64,000 bases of DNA. Origin: Maribacter orientalis. GTDB lineage: Bacteria; Bacteroidota; Bacteroidia; Flavobacteriales; Flavobacteriaceae. Made by a program: the position numbers and the translations under genes. This document shows positions 45,399 to 55,603 of the stretch, piece by piece; the stretch's first letter is position 1; each line of letters opens with the position of its first letter. The stretch lies in the NCBI RefSeq assembly GCF_900109345.1, contig NZ_FNZN01000006.1:62001-126000 (forward strand), in the 5' to 3' direction. Under the pieces are notes generated by a model, which was given only the letters and a program-made list of their open reading frames with translations, did no database searches and was not told the origin of the DNA.

Positions 45399-45788
45399 TC
45401 ATTTTTCCATATCCTTTAATTGAATTGATAAGGCTTTGGTTGAAAGTTGAACTTCAATTAAACTTAAAACTAATGAAATGATTAAAGCAAATAGACTAAT
45501 GCCAAATACTATTTTCGCGAAAATTACATATTCAAAAAATAAGAGTGCCATTGTAATTACAGCTAGTAAAAAACTGAATATTGCAGTTGCCTGCATGTTT
45601 TTTATTATAGTAAGTCTTTTGCGTAATTTTTGAACTTGCAAGCCAATAGACGGCAAAGCTGTTTCTTGATATTTTTGATGCAATTGACGAATTAAAGCTG
45701 CAATGGCTAGGTATCTAGCATTATAGGCTAACATGGTCAAAGAAATTGCGGGGAATAGTAAGGCAGGTATTCCTAAAGTAAGTTCCAT
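45399..45788 (-). CDS. DUF2721-type membrane protein
   Basis: 129 aa from ATG 45788 (the longer frame to 45845 runs into the cupin gene). Three hydrophobic helices: about 4-22 starting LGIPALLFPAISLTML, about 70-92 and about 96-118. The first, rich in Pro/Ala/Ser with AYNARYLA after it, is the DUF2721 pattern. Function unknown; inner membrane. Nineteen bp after the cupin gene, it is the last gene of the propeller/peptidase run. Confidence 0.78.
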   Translation of the reverse strand: MELTLGIPALLFPAISLTMLAYNARYLAIAALIRQLHQKYQETALPSIGLQVQKLRKRLTIIKNMQATAIFSFLLAVITMALLFFEYVIFAKIVFGISLFALIISLVLSLIEVQLSTKALSIQLKDMEK

Positions 45789-45807
45789 ATGTTTTTGATG
45801 AAGGATT

Positions 45808-46146
45808 TTAATCTGTAGCAATACCAAAATAGGTCCAGCTGACATCTATATTGAACGGATTTCGTTGTGCATGTAATTCTCCAGGTTCTATAGTGATGCA
45901 ATGTCCTGGGCCTACTTCATATGCTTTGTCTGAAATGGTGAAAATGGCCTTACCGGACTGAATATGAAAAACTTCAAACATGGTCTCATGTTTATGTATC
46001 TCGACTTCTTGGCCAGGTTTTAATACGGCTGTACCGTACATCATTAATTGAGGTATTTCATTATAGCCAATTAATGTTCTTTTTTTTATCTCAGGATTAT
46101 GGCTAACACCTAATTCTGGTAATTCATTCCAATTAACTATTTTCAT
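45808..46146 (-). CDS. Cupin-domain protein
   Basis: 112 aa, a single small beta-barrel with the two cupin motifs: GQEVEIHKHETMFEVFHIQSG (motif 1, metal His/Glu) and PGHCITIEPGELHAQRN (motif 2, with a final His). It could bind a divalent metal. No enzyme activity can be assigned. It lies 5 bp downstream of the large propeller protein gene. Confidence 0.88.
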   Translation of the reverse strand: MKIVNWNELPELGVSHNPEIKKRTLIGYNEIPQLMMYGTAVLKPGQEVEIHKHETMFEVFHIQSGKAIFTISDKAYEVGPGHCITIEPGELHAQRNPFNIDVSWTYFGIATD

Positions 46147-46151
46147 AGTAG

Positions 46152-48998
46152 TTATTCAATTTCAAAAGTGACAAGTTCCGTTTTTCCGTTTCCTATTAAT
46201 TGTACAGAATAAGAACCTTTCGGCAGATAGGTCTTTCCATCATCTGCTGTCTTTAATTCTGTCTTATGTTTTTTAAGGTAGTTTAATTTTCCAATTTTGG
46301 AAAATGCCAAATCATATGATAGAATGTTGATTCCTTTGTCAGACACAATATCGGTCTCACTAACTAAAATATCATCAGATGATTTTATTTTGGCTTGGTA
46401 AACCTCATCTCTGTTAGAATAAAAAGTTATATCCAAGCCTGGAGTACTTGGTTTTGACCAAGAGCTCCATGAATTCCCCCATCGTGCTGAATGCTTAATA
46501 TTTTCTAAGGGATATACATACAATTCCTTCTTCAATATTTCGGGAGTCAAATTTTGTAATTGAGCAATATCGGCCTTGTAAATACTTCTACCATGTGTGC
46601 CAATTAATAAATGCCTTGCTTCTTTCTGAATTACTAAATCATGAACGGCAACATAAGGCATTCCATTGTTAAACGATTCCCAAGAGTTTCCGTTATTCAA
46701 AGACACATATAATCCATTATCAGTGCCTACGTATAGCATATTTTCATTTTCTGTATCTTCTATAATTACGTTAACAGGAGATGCAGGTATGTTGGCGGAA
46801 ATGTTCTTCCAAGATGCTCCTTTGTCTTCACTTACATAGATATAAGGAGTAAAATCGTCTGAGCGGTAGCCATTTAAGGTGGCATAAACTCTATTTTTAT
46901 TAAACATTGATGCGATAACTCTACTTACCCATAAATTTTGTGGTAGATTTTTAGAAATTACTTCCCAACTTCCGCCACCATTGTCAGTACGTTGAATAAG
47001 ACCATCATCGCTTCCAGTATATATCAATCCAAATTTGAATGGAGATTCAGAAATTGTAGCCAAGGTGCCAAAAGCAACATTTCCTTTTTTACCGCCTTGA
47101 GTTAAATCAGGAGAAATGGTTTCCCAAGTATCACCTTGGTTTAAAGAACGATGTAATTTGTTGCTTCCCATATATAATATATCTTGATTATGTGGAGATA
47201 ATTGAATAGGGGATTGCCAATTAAAACGGTATGGGGCTTCTCCTAATTCATGCTTAGGTTGAATGTAAACTCTTTTGTCATTCTCTAAATCTAATCTAAA
47301 ATAATTACCAAATTGAAACCCGGTATATACTGTATTCGGGTTTCGAGAATCAATTTGTACTTGCATACCGTCACCTCCTAAAATCGATTTCCATGGGTAT
47401 TGTCCTGTTTGGTGCCATTCTGTATTTTCCACGGCATTATGTGGCCCCATCCATACGCCATTATCTTGTAAACCGCCATAAATATTGTATGGTTTTTGAT
47501 TATCTACGGCTATCGCATAAAACTGAGCTACTATTGGTGAATTGTTCTTAATCCAATTCTCCCCATCATCATAACTAGTATTTACCCCACCATCATTTCC
47601 GTTTATTAGATGCCCTGGTAAATTAGGGTCGACCCATAAAGCGTGATGATCAGAATGCACATTGTCACCATTAATCGATTTATAAGTTTTACCCCCATCT
47701 TTTGAAGCTATTATGGGTACACCAGATAAATAAATGGCATCTACATTTTTAGGATCCACACTAATTTGCGCAAAATAATAGCCATAGCTATAAAATAGGT
47801 CATCGATATAGTCATTGTTCTGTTTTACCCAACTGGTGCCACCATTATCACTACGGTAAACCTCGGCACCAATTACAAGAGTATCAAAAATCATAGAATT
47901 TGCATCCTCTAAATAAAGGGCAAGGTCTACAGGTTTAACCGCATTGCTACGCACCATTTGTTTTACATTAGCGGCGCGATATTTTTCTTGAAAATTATTG
48001 GTCTTTAGAAAATCATTCAACTCCTTATCATTTAGGTCAAGAAATTGCTCTTTTGATAAAGATTTAAAATCATCTTTTGTTAAGCCTTCTTGTTTGTCTT
48101 TATTTTCTTCAGATTGCTTTCTCCTGAATTGATTGTCATGAACAGCATAAACCGTATTATCATCAAACACTGCCAAACCTATTCTACCAACGCCTTCACC
48201 TGTAGGAAATCCGCTTGATGGAGTTGAAATCTTTTCCCAAGTAACACCTGCATCGGTACTTTTATAAATACCAGAACCTTCACCATTCCCAATAAAATCC
48301 CACGCTTTTCTGTCTTTTTGCCAAGCTGCTGCGTATTGAATATTGAAGTTATTCGGAGAAACGGCAACATCTATAATACCTGTGTTTTCATCAATGAACA
48401 AGGTGTTTTTCCACGTTTTTCCACCATCTATGGTTTTATAAACACCTCTTTCTTTATTTGGTGAGTATAAGTGCCCTGCAACTCCAACAGTAACCTCATT
48501 GGCATTATCAGGATTTACCACAATACGACCAATATGATGCGAATCTAGTAGGCCTGTGTTCTTCCAGGTCTTACCCTTATCGGTAGATTTTAAAATTCCG
48601 ATCCCGGCATAGGAAGAACGAGAAGCATTGTTCTCTCCTGTGCCAACCCATATAGTTTCACTCGGCCAATGTACCGCAATATCACCGATGTTTTGAGTTT
48701 GGGTGTCATCCATTATAGGGGTAAAAGTTGTTCCATTATTATTGGTATACCATAATCCACCTGAGGCATAGGCGACATAATATTCTGTTGGATTATCTTT
48801 ATTAACGGCCAAGTCTACTACACGACCACTCATTACTGACGGACCAATATTTTTTAACGCTAAATTTTTGATTATTGAATTGGCATCCATGGCTTTTTTT
48901 GCCATTAATGATTCATCAACTTTTTCTGATGCTGTTGGTTGTACTTGGGCCGTTGCAATTGAAATACTAGTGAGTAGTAGAAGGTAGAAGTGTTTCAT
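46152..48998 (-). CDS. Exported sortilin/BNR-type beta-propeller protein
   Basis: 948 aa with a signal peptide (cleavage near IATAQ, residue 18). More than ten repeats carry the S-x-D-x-G-x-x-W Asp-box pattern (for example KSTDKGKTWKN, KTIDGGKTWKN, RTDNGGGSWEV, SEDKGASWKN), giving a VPS10/sortilin-like multi-blade propeller. An insertion at about 285-350 is Lys/Glu-rich. The C-terminus folds like a small Ig/FlgD-type domain (LPKGSYSVQLIGNGKTE), without a clear type IX sorting signature. Ligand binding or sialidase-like activity is not shown. Last large gene of an M28 peptidase run. Confidence 0.85.
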   Translation of the reverse strand: MKHFYLLLLTSISIATAQVQPTASEKVDESLMAKKAMDANSIIKNLALKNIGPSVMSGRVVDLAVNKDNPTEYYVAYASGGLWYTNNNGTTFTPIMDDTQTQNIGDIAVHWPSETIWVGTGENNASRSSYAGIGILKSTDKGKTWKNTGLLDSHHIGRIVVNPDNANEVTVGVAGHLYSPNKERGVYKTIDGGKTWKNTLFIDENTGIIDVAVSPNNFNIQYAAAWQKDRKAWDFIGNGEGSGIYKSTDAGVTWEKISTPSSGFPTGEGVGRIGLAVFDDNTVYAVHDNQFRRKQSEENKDKQEGLTKDDFKSLSKEQFLDLNDKELNDFLKTNNFQEKYRAANVKQMVRSNAVKPVDLALYLEDANSMIFDTLVIGAEVYRSDNGGTSWVKQNNDYIDDLFYSYGYYFAQISVDPKNVDAIYLSGVPIIASKDGGKTYKSINGDNVHSDHHALWVDPNLPGHLINGNDGGVNTSYDDGENWIKNNSPIVAQFYAIAVDNQKPYNIYGGLQDNGVWMGPHNAVENTEWHQTGQYPWKSILGGDGMQVQIDSRNPNTVYTGFQFGNYFRLDLENDKRVYIQPKHELGEAPYRFNWQSPIQLSPHNQDILYMGSNKLHRSLNQGDTWETISPDLTQGGKKGNVAFGTLATISESPFKFGLIYTGSDDGLIQRTDNGGGSWEVISKNLPQNLWVSRVIASMFNKNRVYATLNGYRSDDFTPYIYVSEDKGASWKNISANIPASPVNVIIEDTENENMLYVGTDNGLYVSLNNGNSWESFNNGMPYVAVHDLVIQKEARHLLIGTHGRSIYKADIAQLQNLTPEILKKELYVYPLENIKHSARWGNSWSSWSKPSTPGLDITFYSNRDEVYQAKIKSSDDILVSETDIVSDKGINILSYDLAFSKIGKLNYLKKHKTELKTADDGKTYLPKGSYSVQLIGNGKTELVTFEIE

Positions 48999-49067
48999 TT
49001 TTATTTTTTTGATAATGCTGAAGGTAAGTTAAGGATTAGTTTTTTCCCTTGCCAATTTTAGGATTTA

Positions 49068-50837
49068 CTACTGCTTTGTGATTTTAGTCAATGATTCAAT
49101 TAGGCTTTTTGATTTTGATTCAATTTCGGTCTGTGCTTTCTTTATATCATCTGTTGTAGCGCTATCCGAAGTGTGGATTACATCATTTATTGACTCTATA
49201 GCATCTATATGCCAAATTTCCCAAGCTTTTAAAATTTCTATTTCATTGGATAAACGTCCTCCAGCATCAATTGCTTTTTTACTCAGTTCAAATTCGTTCG
49301 ACAAACGAAGTAAGGCTTGTTCTTTTAAAATTGACACTAGTTCTATTGCGAAAATCGCATCTGCATTCACCAATTTCAATCCGCTGACTAAAGCCGCAGT
49401 ACCTACATTTTTCAATGTTTCTTGTGAAACTTTATCCATACGGTCATTATCCGTATGGTAAAATTGATCCGTAAAGTGCCAAAGTAAAAGCCCGGGAATA
49501 TTGGCCTGTAAAAATGGCGTGTGATCACTACCGCCTTCGAAGGGATTCGTTTCTACCTTCCAATTTGCAAATTCACCTTGTTCTTTAAAATTTGATAGTA
49601 TAAAATCGTTGAGGTAATGTGGTTTCAAATCCTCTAACGATAAAACCTCGCCGCCCCATTCGGTATGTTTATCAGCACCTCTTGTCCAAATCGCACTAGG
49701 GTCGGGCATTTTTTCAATTAAAAAAGTACCTCCGGTAATAGCTGTATTTTCACCGACCATATCTAAACTTATACCCCATTTTATACCTTTAGCTCGTTGG
49801 GGGTCTTCTTCTATATATCTGCGTGTAGAAATTATTTCATCTCCCCATAAAAAAGTCATACTGCGGTCAAGTTCAATTTTATGTTCCTGAAATAATTTTG
49901 CTACTACTTTCGCCATTTCTAATTGAGCACCTACACCAGTAGCATTATCATTTGCCCCAGGTTCTTGAATGTGTGCGCTAAATACAAGTCGTTCGTCAGC
50001 ATTTTTTGCTCCTTTAATAGTTGCCACAATAGTAAGTTCTTCAGATGGGTATCTTTTGGTTTGGATGTTTACCATTACCTCGGTCTTTCCTTTTTGTAAA
50101 TGCTCTATTAATCTTTCTTTTGCCTTGAAGGAAAGTGCGATACCCCAAAATTCAGAAGCATCTTCAGCGGGCAAACTTCTAAATTGAATGGAGGTGTTGT
50201 TTTTTTCTGGTTGTAAATATCCAGGATTGTCATATGAAATGATACCTAAGGCACCTTTTTCAATAGCTATCTTTGATAAACTTCGTGCACTCATTTCTGT
50301 AAAAATCACTTTTCCAATTACTGAGCCTGTTTCTAATTGATCAATAGATTTTATCCAAATTACTTCTGCTTTTATACCACTTTTTGATGTTGAGGCCGAA
50401 TTCAAATAGGTCATGTTTCTATTTGTTTCAGACTTCAATAAAGGCTTTTTCTCACCAAAAATTTGTAATGAGGCTGAAACAGGTTCCCAAGTGTCATAGT
50501 TCATTGTCCGTTTTTCAATACGATAGATTAGCCGGTCAGAAATAGTAGCTTCTTCTTCTATGACATAGCCAGCAGCTTTTAAGGTATCGGCAATGAGATA
50601 GATTGTTTTGTCAAATCCCGTATTGCCAACTACACGCCAATAGTCTTCCACAAAATCTGTGGTTTCATAGGCTAATTGTCCAGTAAATTGAGGGCGAACT
50701 AATTCAAAATAATCAACAGTGGTTTCTTTCGAATGTTGTGAGCATCCTGTTAAAAAAGAAAAGCAGAGCATTATAGGAACAATACCCTGCTTAAACAATT
50801 TTCTTTTAACGAGTTCTATGAAATTTATTCCTCCCAT
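49068..50837 (-). CDS. M28-family metallopeptidase lipoprotein with HxQ variant motif
   Basis: 589 aa. Signal peptide with lipobox LTGC (Cys32), PA-type insert about 150-260, and an M28 catalytic domain. Zinc ligands are His289, Asp297 (GANDN), Asp333/Glu334, Asp359 (SLDMVGE) and His461 (FYHTDND). The usual HxD reads HIQEPGANDN, so the supporting Asp is Gln; homologs with this HxQ form exist as I recall it, so it need not be dead. Probably an aminopeptidase at the cell surface or in the periplasm. Starts 13 bp inside the previous peptidase gene. Confidence 0.85.
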   Translation of the reverse strand: MGGINFIELVKRKLFKQGIVPIMLCFSFLTGCSQHSKETTVDYFELVRPQFTGQLAYETTDFVEDYWRVVGNTGFDKTIYLIADTLKAAGYVIEEEATISDRLIYRIEKRTMNYDTWEPVSASLQIFGEKKPLLKSETNRNMTYLNSASTSKSGIKAEVIWIKSIDQLETGSVIGKVIFTEMSARSLSKIAIEKGALGIISYDNPGYLQPEKNNTSIQFRSLPAEDASEFWGIALSFKAKERLIEHLQKGKTEVMVNIQTKRYPSEELTIVATIKGAKNADERLVFSAHIQEPGANDNATGVGAQLEMAKVVAKLFQEHKIELDRSMTFLWGDEIISTRRYIEEDPQRAKGIKWGISLDMVGENTAITGGTFLIEKMPDPSAIWTRGADKHTEWGGEVLSLEDLKPHYLNDFILSNFKEQGEFANWKVETNPFEGGSDHTPFLQANIPGLLLWHFTDQFYHTDNDRMDKVSQETLKNVGTAALVSGLKLVNADAIFAIELVSILKEQALLRLSNEFELSKKAIDAGGRLSNEIEILKAWEIWHIDAIESINDVIHTSDSATTDDIKKAQTEIESKSKSLIESLTKITKQ

Positions 50838-52276
50838 TTCCAGTCGTTACCTATAATCAATTTCTCCTTTAAATTATTTTTGATCATGAATTCTTTCGTA
50901 GTCTCGCTGTCCATTTTAGTTGCAGGTAATTTGTCAACATTTGCCAAAGAATACAACATCATCGTACCAAAACGAGCTGTGTTTGTCATATGACCTTCGT
51001 TTACTAAATTGAAATCATCACAATCTGAATGATAGCAACCATAAATAGACCTGTCTAGATTACTATTTACAGATAAAATCGGAACGCCTTCTAACATAAA
51101 AGGTTGGTGGTCGCTATGCAGACCAGATTTGTTAGAAAATGTATTTTGATAGATGGTATCTTGTTGCTGAATAGCTGCGCCTAAATCCATAAAAAATCTC
51201 TCATCTTCTAATTTACCGCCTGCGTTCATACCTATCGGGTTACCAGACATATCTAAATTCATCATGTATTTAATGTTGTCAATGGTATTATTTTTAATCG
51301 CTTGCTCTACCAAAAACTTGCTACCAAGAAGACCTTGCTCTTCTCCCATAAACATTACAAATTTTACGGTACGTTTAGGATGAAGATTATTTGCTTTAAA
51401 TGCTCTTGCAATATCAATAACTGCAAAAGAACCAATGCCGTTATCGATGGCACCTGTTGCTAGATCCCAAGAATCTAAATGGCCGCCAAGAACAATTTGC
51501 TCTTCTGGAATTGTAGTGCCAGCTAATGTAGCTACAACATTTCGAGCTTTAATAACATTGCTTGTATTGGTCATTGCTATTTTAGCAATGACTTTTTTAG
51601 TTATTAATGATTCTTTTAATGCCATGCCGTCTTCTTTACCAATACAAACTGCAGGAATTGGAATTAACTCTCCGGTTACAGAGGCTGTGCCGGTTAAAAG
51701 AACTCCGTTATCCACTTGATTAACGATTATGATACCAATGGCGCCATATTTTATTGCTAAGGCTGTCTTTTCACTACGGTGAAGATTGGTCAAACCTTCT
51801 GCACTTTCAGGTAAAATGCTGATATAAGCTAAGGCAATTTTTCCCTTAACTGCATCTGGGTTGGCAGCATAGTCTGCTTCTAAGCCATTGCCCATATCTA
51901 CAATTTCTCCTGTTACATTCGCTTCTATAGGAGAATGGCCTAGGGTAACAACCTTAATATCTTCGTCATTTATTTGTAAGGAAACATCGCCTCTAGCCCA
52001 TGCTTCTACTTCGAAAGTCTGGTAGGCTACATCTTCAAAGCCGTATTCTTTAAATATATTATACGTGTATTCTTCAGCTTTTGCACCATTCGTTGACCCT
52101 GTTAATCTATGGCCGATGGTTTCGGTGGCTTCCTTTAACGTACTATAGCCTTTTGAGTTAGTTTTAATTTCAGAATCTATCCTTGCAAATAATTCGGCTT
52201 GTGATTCTTCATTTTTGGTTTCACCGCATGAACTTATTATGAGGACTAATAGGGCGAAAAAAATTGGTTTTTTCAT
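50825..52276 (-). CDS. M28-family metallopeptidase lipoprotein
   Basis: 483 aa. Lipobox ISSC (Cys17), PA domain at about 120-235, and a complete M28 site: GGHLDSWD (His266, Asp268), GAIDNG (Asp278), MGEEQG (Glu312/Glu313), NLDMSG (Asp342) and YHSDCDD (His416). It is probably a di-zinc exo-aminopeptidase or carboxypeptidase that trims peptides outside the inner membrane. It sits between a propeller protein (16 bp upstream) and the second peptidase (13 bp overlap). Confidence 0.92.
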   Translation of the reverse strand: MKKPIFFALLVLIISSCGETKNEESQAELFARIDSEIKTNSKGYSTLKEATETIGHRLTGSTNGAKAEEYTYNIFKEYGFEDVAYQTFEVEAWARGDVSLQINDEDIKVVTLGHSPIEANVTGEIVDMGNGLEADYAANPDAVKGKIALAYISILPESAEGLTNLHRSEKTALAIKYGAIGIIIVNQVDNGVLLTGTASVTGELIPIPAVCIGKEDGMALKESLITKKVIAKIAMTNTSNVIKARNVVATLAGTTIPEEQIVLGGHLDSWDLATGAIDNGIGSFAVIDIARAFKANNLHPKRTVKFVMFMGEEQGLLGSKFLVEQAIKNNTIDNIKYMMNLDMSGNPIGMNAGGKLEDERFFMDLGAAIQQQDTIYQNTFSNKSGLHSDHQPFMLEGVPILSVNSNLDRSIYGCYHSDCDDFNLVNEGHMTNTARFGTMMLYSLANVDKLPATKMDSETTKEFMIKNNLKEKLIIGNDWKWEE

Positions 52277-52292
52277 GTTTTGATTTATTGAG

Positions 52293-55200
52293 TTATGATT
52301 TTATTTTTTTGTTATTTTTAATTTGTAATTCACTATTTTTCAATTGTATATTCAACTTTTTGATGTCAATATCAATGAATTTTTTGAATTTAGCATCCAC
52401 ATCTTTTAAACGTTTGTTGAAAATAGCATATACTTCTCTCTGCTGGTCTGTAGGTTTGAAATCGGCTCCGAATGCACCAATATCACTAGCCAACGCACTT
52501 AGTCTTCCATAAAGCTTCATGGGAGATCTAAAAGCATCTTCTCGCGCACCGGTTAATTGAATGTCGTAAAGCGAGGCTATAATGGTTTCTGCTACTGTTC
52601 TTAATTCTTGAGATTTTTTACGATCGCCACTACGTTCTAGTTTAGGAATAATTTCGTTCAACTCAGCCCTAATCGTTTCAATATCGTTTATCATGGTAAC
52701 GGCCAGGTTCATGGCATCTCGTAGTTGTAAGGAGAAAGCTACCTGTTCTGTTAATTCTTCTAAACTTGCTTCTGAATTTGGATCTTTTACAACCTCTAAT
52801 TCACGAATAAATTCTTCTTCACCTACAATCAATTTTATTTTATAATTTTTAGGCACCACTCTTGGGCCGAATTGACCGCGCCACAAATCTAAATCCCAAG
52901 TAACTAAAGGGCGCCATCCTTCACCATTTAGCTGTACCCATGGCCTTCCTGGAGGTGTTGTCTTTAATTTTGCTTTATAAGTGGGTTCATATCTCAAATC
53001 CCACATTACTCGATGTATTCCTGCATTCTGTTTGCCTTTTAAGGTTCTGATAATTTCATCGTTATCAGTTAATACTTGAATTTCTACTTTTTGATTGGTG
53101 CTATCCTGTAAATAATAATGGATGTCTGCTCCGTAAGCAGGGTTGGTTCCGGAGTTCAAACTTGGTCCATCAGTTTTTATACTTTGTTGGTCTATAAATC
53201 GATATGCTGGTCGTAGACTAAATAAATGTGCTGATTTATTCTTTGCATCTAAATCGAATTCACGTAATGGAGCTACATTATCTAAGATGTAATAACCTCG
53301 GCCATATGTACCCACAACTAAATCATCAAACCGTTCTTGTATCTCAAGCCAATAGACAGGAGCTGGTGGTAAGTTATTTCGAAAACGCATCCAGTTAGCA
53401 CCATCATCGTAGCTTATATAAAGACCGTTGTCAACGCCGAGGTATAACATGCCTTCTCTTTTGGGGTCTTCCTTTATTACATGTGCAAAGCTATGTACTG
53501 ATTTTGGGACAGTGGAGCTTATCAATTTCCACGATAATCCATAATCTTCGGTTTTATATACATAAGGATTAAAATCTCCCATTTGATGTAAGTCTACGGT
53601 GATATATGACGTTCCTTTTTTATAACGAGATATTTCAATATTGGCAATGGTACCCCATTTAGGTAAATCTGGAATATTTGCGGTTACATTAGTCCAACTT
53701 GTACCTCCATTTTTTGTTAATTGAACTTGTCCGTCATTACTGCCTGTCCATATTAGGCCAGGTTCCAACTCAGATTCTTCAATACTGAATAATACAGAAC
53801 CATCAAAGGTCATCAGATTATCAACGGCTATTCCACCAGAATTTTGTTGGTGTGTTTTATCATTTAAAGTTAGATCAGGACTTATAACTTGCCAACTTTG
53901 ACCTCCATCATCACTTTTATGTACAAATTGACTCCCTACATATACTCTATGTTTGGTATGCGGTGAAAATGCTAATGGAAAATTCCAATGCCAGCGATAT
54001 TTTAATTTCCCGGGCTCCCAACCATAACCTGCTTCTGGCCATACACGAACATCACGTACATGCCCTGTTTTTGCATTGTAGCGTTGTAGTCCCCCGTCAT
54101 AACAGCCAGACCATACTATGTCATTATCAAAAGGGTCTGGTTGGGCAAAACCGCTTTCGCATCCTCCAACGCTTTGCCACAACCCTAAAGGAATATAACC
54201 TTGCCTACTATTGCTCGGTCCTTTATAAGAATAGCCATCTTGTCGATTACCATAAACGTTGTAAGGAATCTGATCATCTACTGAAACATGATACATTTGT
54301 GCTATTGGCAGCACGATGCGTTGAAAAGTCTCGCCGTGATTTATACTAATACTTGCTCCACCGTCATGAGCGACCATTATTCGGTCAGCATTAGAAGGGT
54401 CTATCCAAATGTCATGATTGTCACCGCCTGCACTATACCCTCCTTTAATTGTCTTTCCACCGTCTTTTGAAATACTAAACTTTACACTGGCAAAATATAG
54501 TTCGTTTGGATCTGTGGTAGATACCGCCATACGAGTATAATAAGGTGCTCTTTCTGCTATATCGTGATTTCGAGTTTGTAAAGTCCATGTTTCTCCAAAA
54601 TCTTCGGAACGGTATAATGCCGGACTTTCAATTTCAAAAAGAGCATATACGATATTTGGATTTGAATGGGAAATGGCAACCGCCGTTTTACCTACAGGAT
54701 TTTCTTTACCTCCAGGGAGTCCTTTTTTAGTAAGTGGTTCCCAATTTTCACCACCATCTGTTGTTCTGTATACACCGCCTCCAGGGCCGCCACTATTTAA
54801 TCCCCAAGTATTTATTTGTATGGACCACATACCCACTAATAGGCGATTAGGATTTTTCGGGTCTATAGCTAGCTCGGCCGCACCGGTGTTTTCATCTATA
54901 AAAAATATGCGTTTCCAAGTTTCACCACCATCTACCGTTTTATAAACGCCACGTTCTTGTTGTTTACCATACGTATGGCCTAATGCTGCAGCGTATACGA
55001 TGTCAGGATTAGTAGGATGCACGATTACGCGACCAATGCGACCCGTTTTTTCCAGACCCATATTTTTCCAGGTCTTTCCCCCGTCTATAGATTTATAGAT
55101 GCCATCACCCATGGAGTGAGCAGGTCTAATAACAAAAGTTTCACCGGTACCGACCCACACAATATCTGGATTGGTCGGTGTTATCGCCAAGGATCCTATA

Positions 55201-55454
55201 GAAGATACCTCTTGATCATCAAAAATTGGGTTCCAAGTACTACCTGCATCGGTCGTTTTCCATAACCCGCCAGATGCAGCACCAATATAGGTTGTCATTG
55301 GATTTTCTGGTATTCCTGCAATAGCAATAGTTCGATTTCCTTCAGGACCGATAAATCGAAATTTTAGATTTTCAAAAACAGAACTTTGAGTTTGGGCTAG
55401 TGTAGATAAGAATACTAAAAAAAATAGTGGTGTAATAAGTAGCCTATTTTTCAT
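52293..55454 (-). CDS. Exported sortilin/BNR-type beta-propeller protein, larger paralog
   Basis: 1053 aa with a signal peptide (cleavage after TLAQ, residue 21). Many Asp-box repeats are visible (KTTDAGSTWNP, KSIDGGKTWKN, KTVDGGETWKR, RTTDGGENWEP, KSDDGGQSWQV, KTEDYGLSWKL), forming one or two VPS10-like propellers, followed by a C-terminal part with FlgD-like (QVLTDNDEIIRTLKGKQNAG) and helical segments. It starts the four-gene propeller/peptidase run. No catalytic site of a glycosidase is evident. It differs from its paralog mainly in the C-terminal third. Confidence 0.85.
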   Translation of the reverse strand: MKNRLLITPLFFLVFLSTLAQTQSSVFENLKFRFIGPEGNRTIAIAGIPENPMTTYIGAASGGLWKTTDAGSTWNPIFDDQEVSSIGSLAITPTNPDIVWVGTGETFVIRPAHSMGDGIYKSIDGGKTWKNMGLEKTGRIGRVIVHPTNPDIVYAAALGHTYGKQQERGVYKTVDGGETWKRIFFIDENTGAAELAIDPKNPNRLLVGMWSIQINTWGLNSGGPGGGVYRTTDGGENWEPLTKKGLPGGKENPVGKTAVAISHSNPNIVYALFEIESPALYRSEDFGETWTLQTRNHDIAERAPYYTRMAVSTTDPNELYFASVKFSISKDGGKTIKGGYSAGGDNHDIWIDPSNADRIMVAHDGGASISINHGETFQRIVLPIAQMYHVSVDDQIPYNVYGNRQDGYSYKGPSNSRQGYIPLGLWQSVGGCESGFAQPDPFDNDIVWSGCYDGGLQRYNAKTGHVRDVRVWPEAGYGWEPGKLKYRWHWNFPLAFSPHTKHRVYVGSQFVHKSDDGGQSWQVISPDLTLNDKTHQQNSGGIAVDNLMTFDGSVLFSIEESELEPGLIWTGSNDGQVQLTKNGGTSWTNVTANIPDLPKWGTIANIEISRYKKGTSYITVDLHQMGDFNPYVYKTEDYGLSWKLISSTVPKSVHSFAHVIKEDPKREGMLYLGVDNGLYISYDDGANWMRFRNNLPPAPVYWLEIQERFDDLVVGTYGRGYYILDNVAPLREFDLDAKNKSAHLFSLRPAYRFIDQQSIKTDGPSLNSGTNPAYGADIHYYLQDSTNQKVEIQVLTDNDEIIRTLKGKQNAGIHRVMWDLRYEPTYKAKLKTTPPGRPWVQLNGEGWRPLVTWDLDLWRGQFGPRVVPKNYKIKLIVGEEEFIRELEVVKDPNSEASLEELTEQVAFSLQLRDAMNLAVTMINDIETIRAELNEIIPKLERSGDRKKSQELRTVAETIIASLYDIQLTGAREDAFRSPMKLYGRLSALASDIGAFGADFKPTDQQREVYAIFNKRLKDVDAKFKKFIDIDIKKLNIQLKNSELQIKNNKKIKS

Positions 55455-55603
55455 TAGTTATCAGTTTTTTTGGTTGAGACACACAAGTTAACTAATTAGC
55501 ATCTAAATGTTATAAAATTGCGGGGTATGATTTTCATAATTATATCCTCTATTTTCTAGTGAAACAACACATAATCCGTAATTTTATATCAAAATGTAAA
55601 TTC

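Noticed and set aside
53963..54349. 128-codon plus-strand ORF opposite the large propeller gene
   Set aside because: Shadow ORF; the minus-strand frame has clear Asp-box repeats.
46152..55454. The two large proteins as sialidases
   Set aside because: Asp-boxes alone do not make a sialidase; the arginine triad and FRIP motif are not visible, so only a BNR/sortilin-type propeller is claimed.
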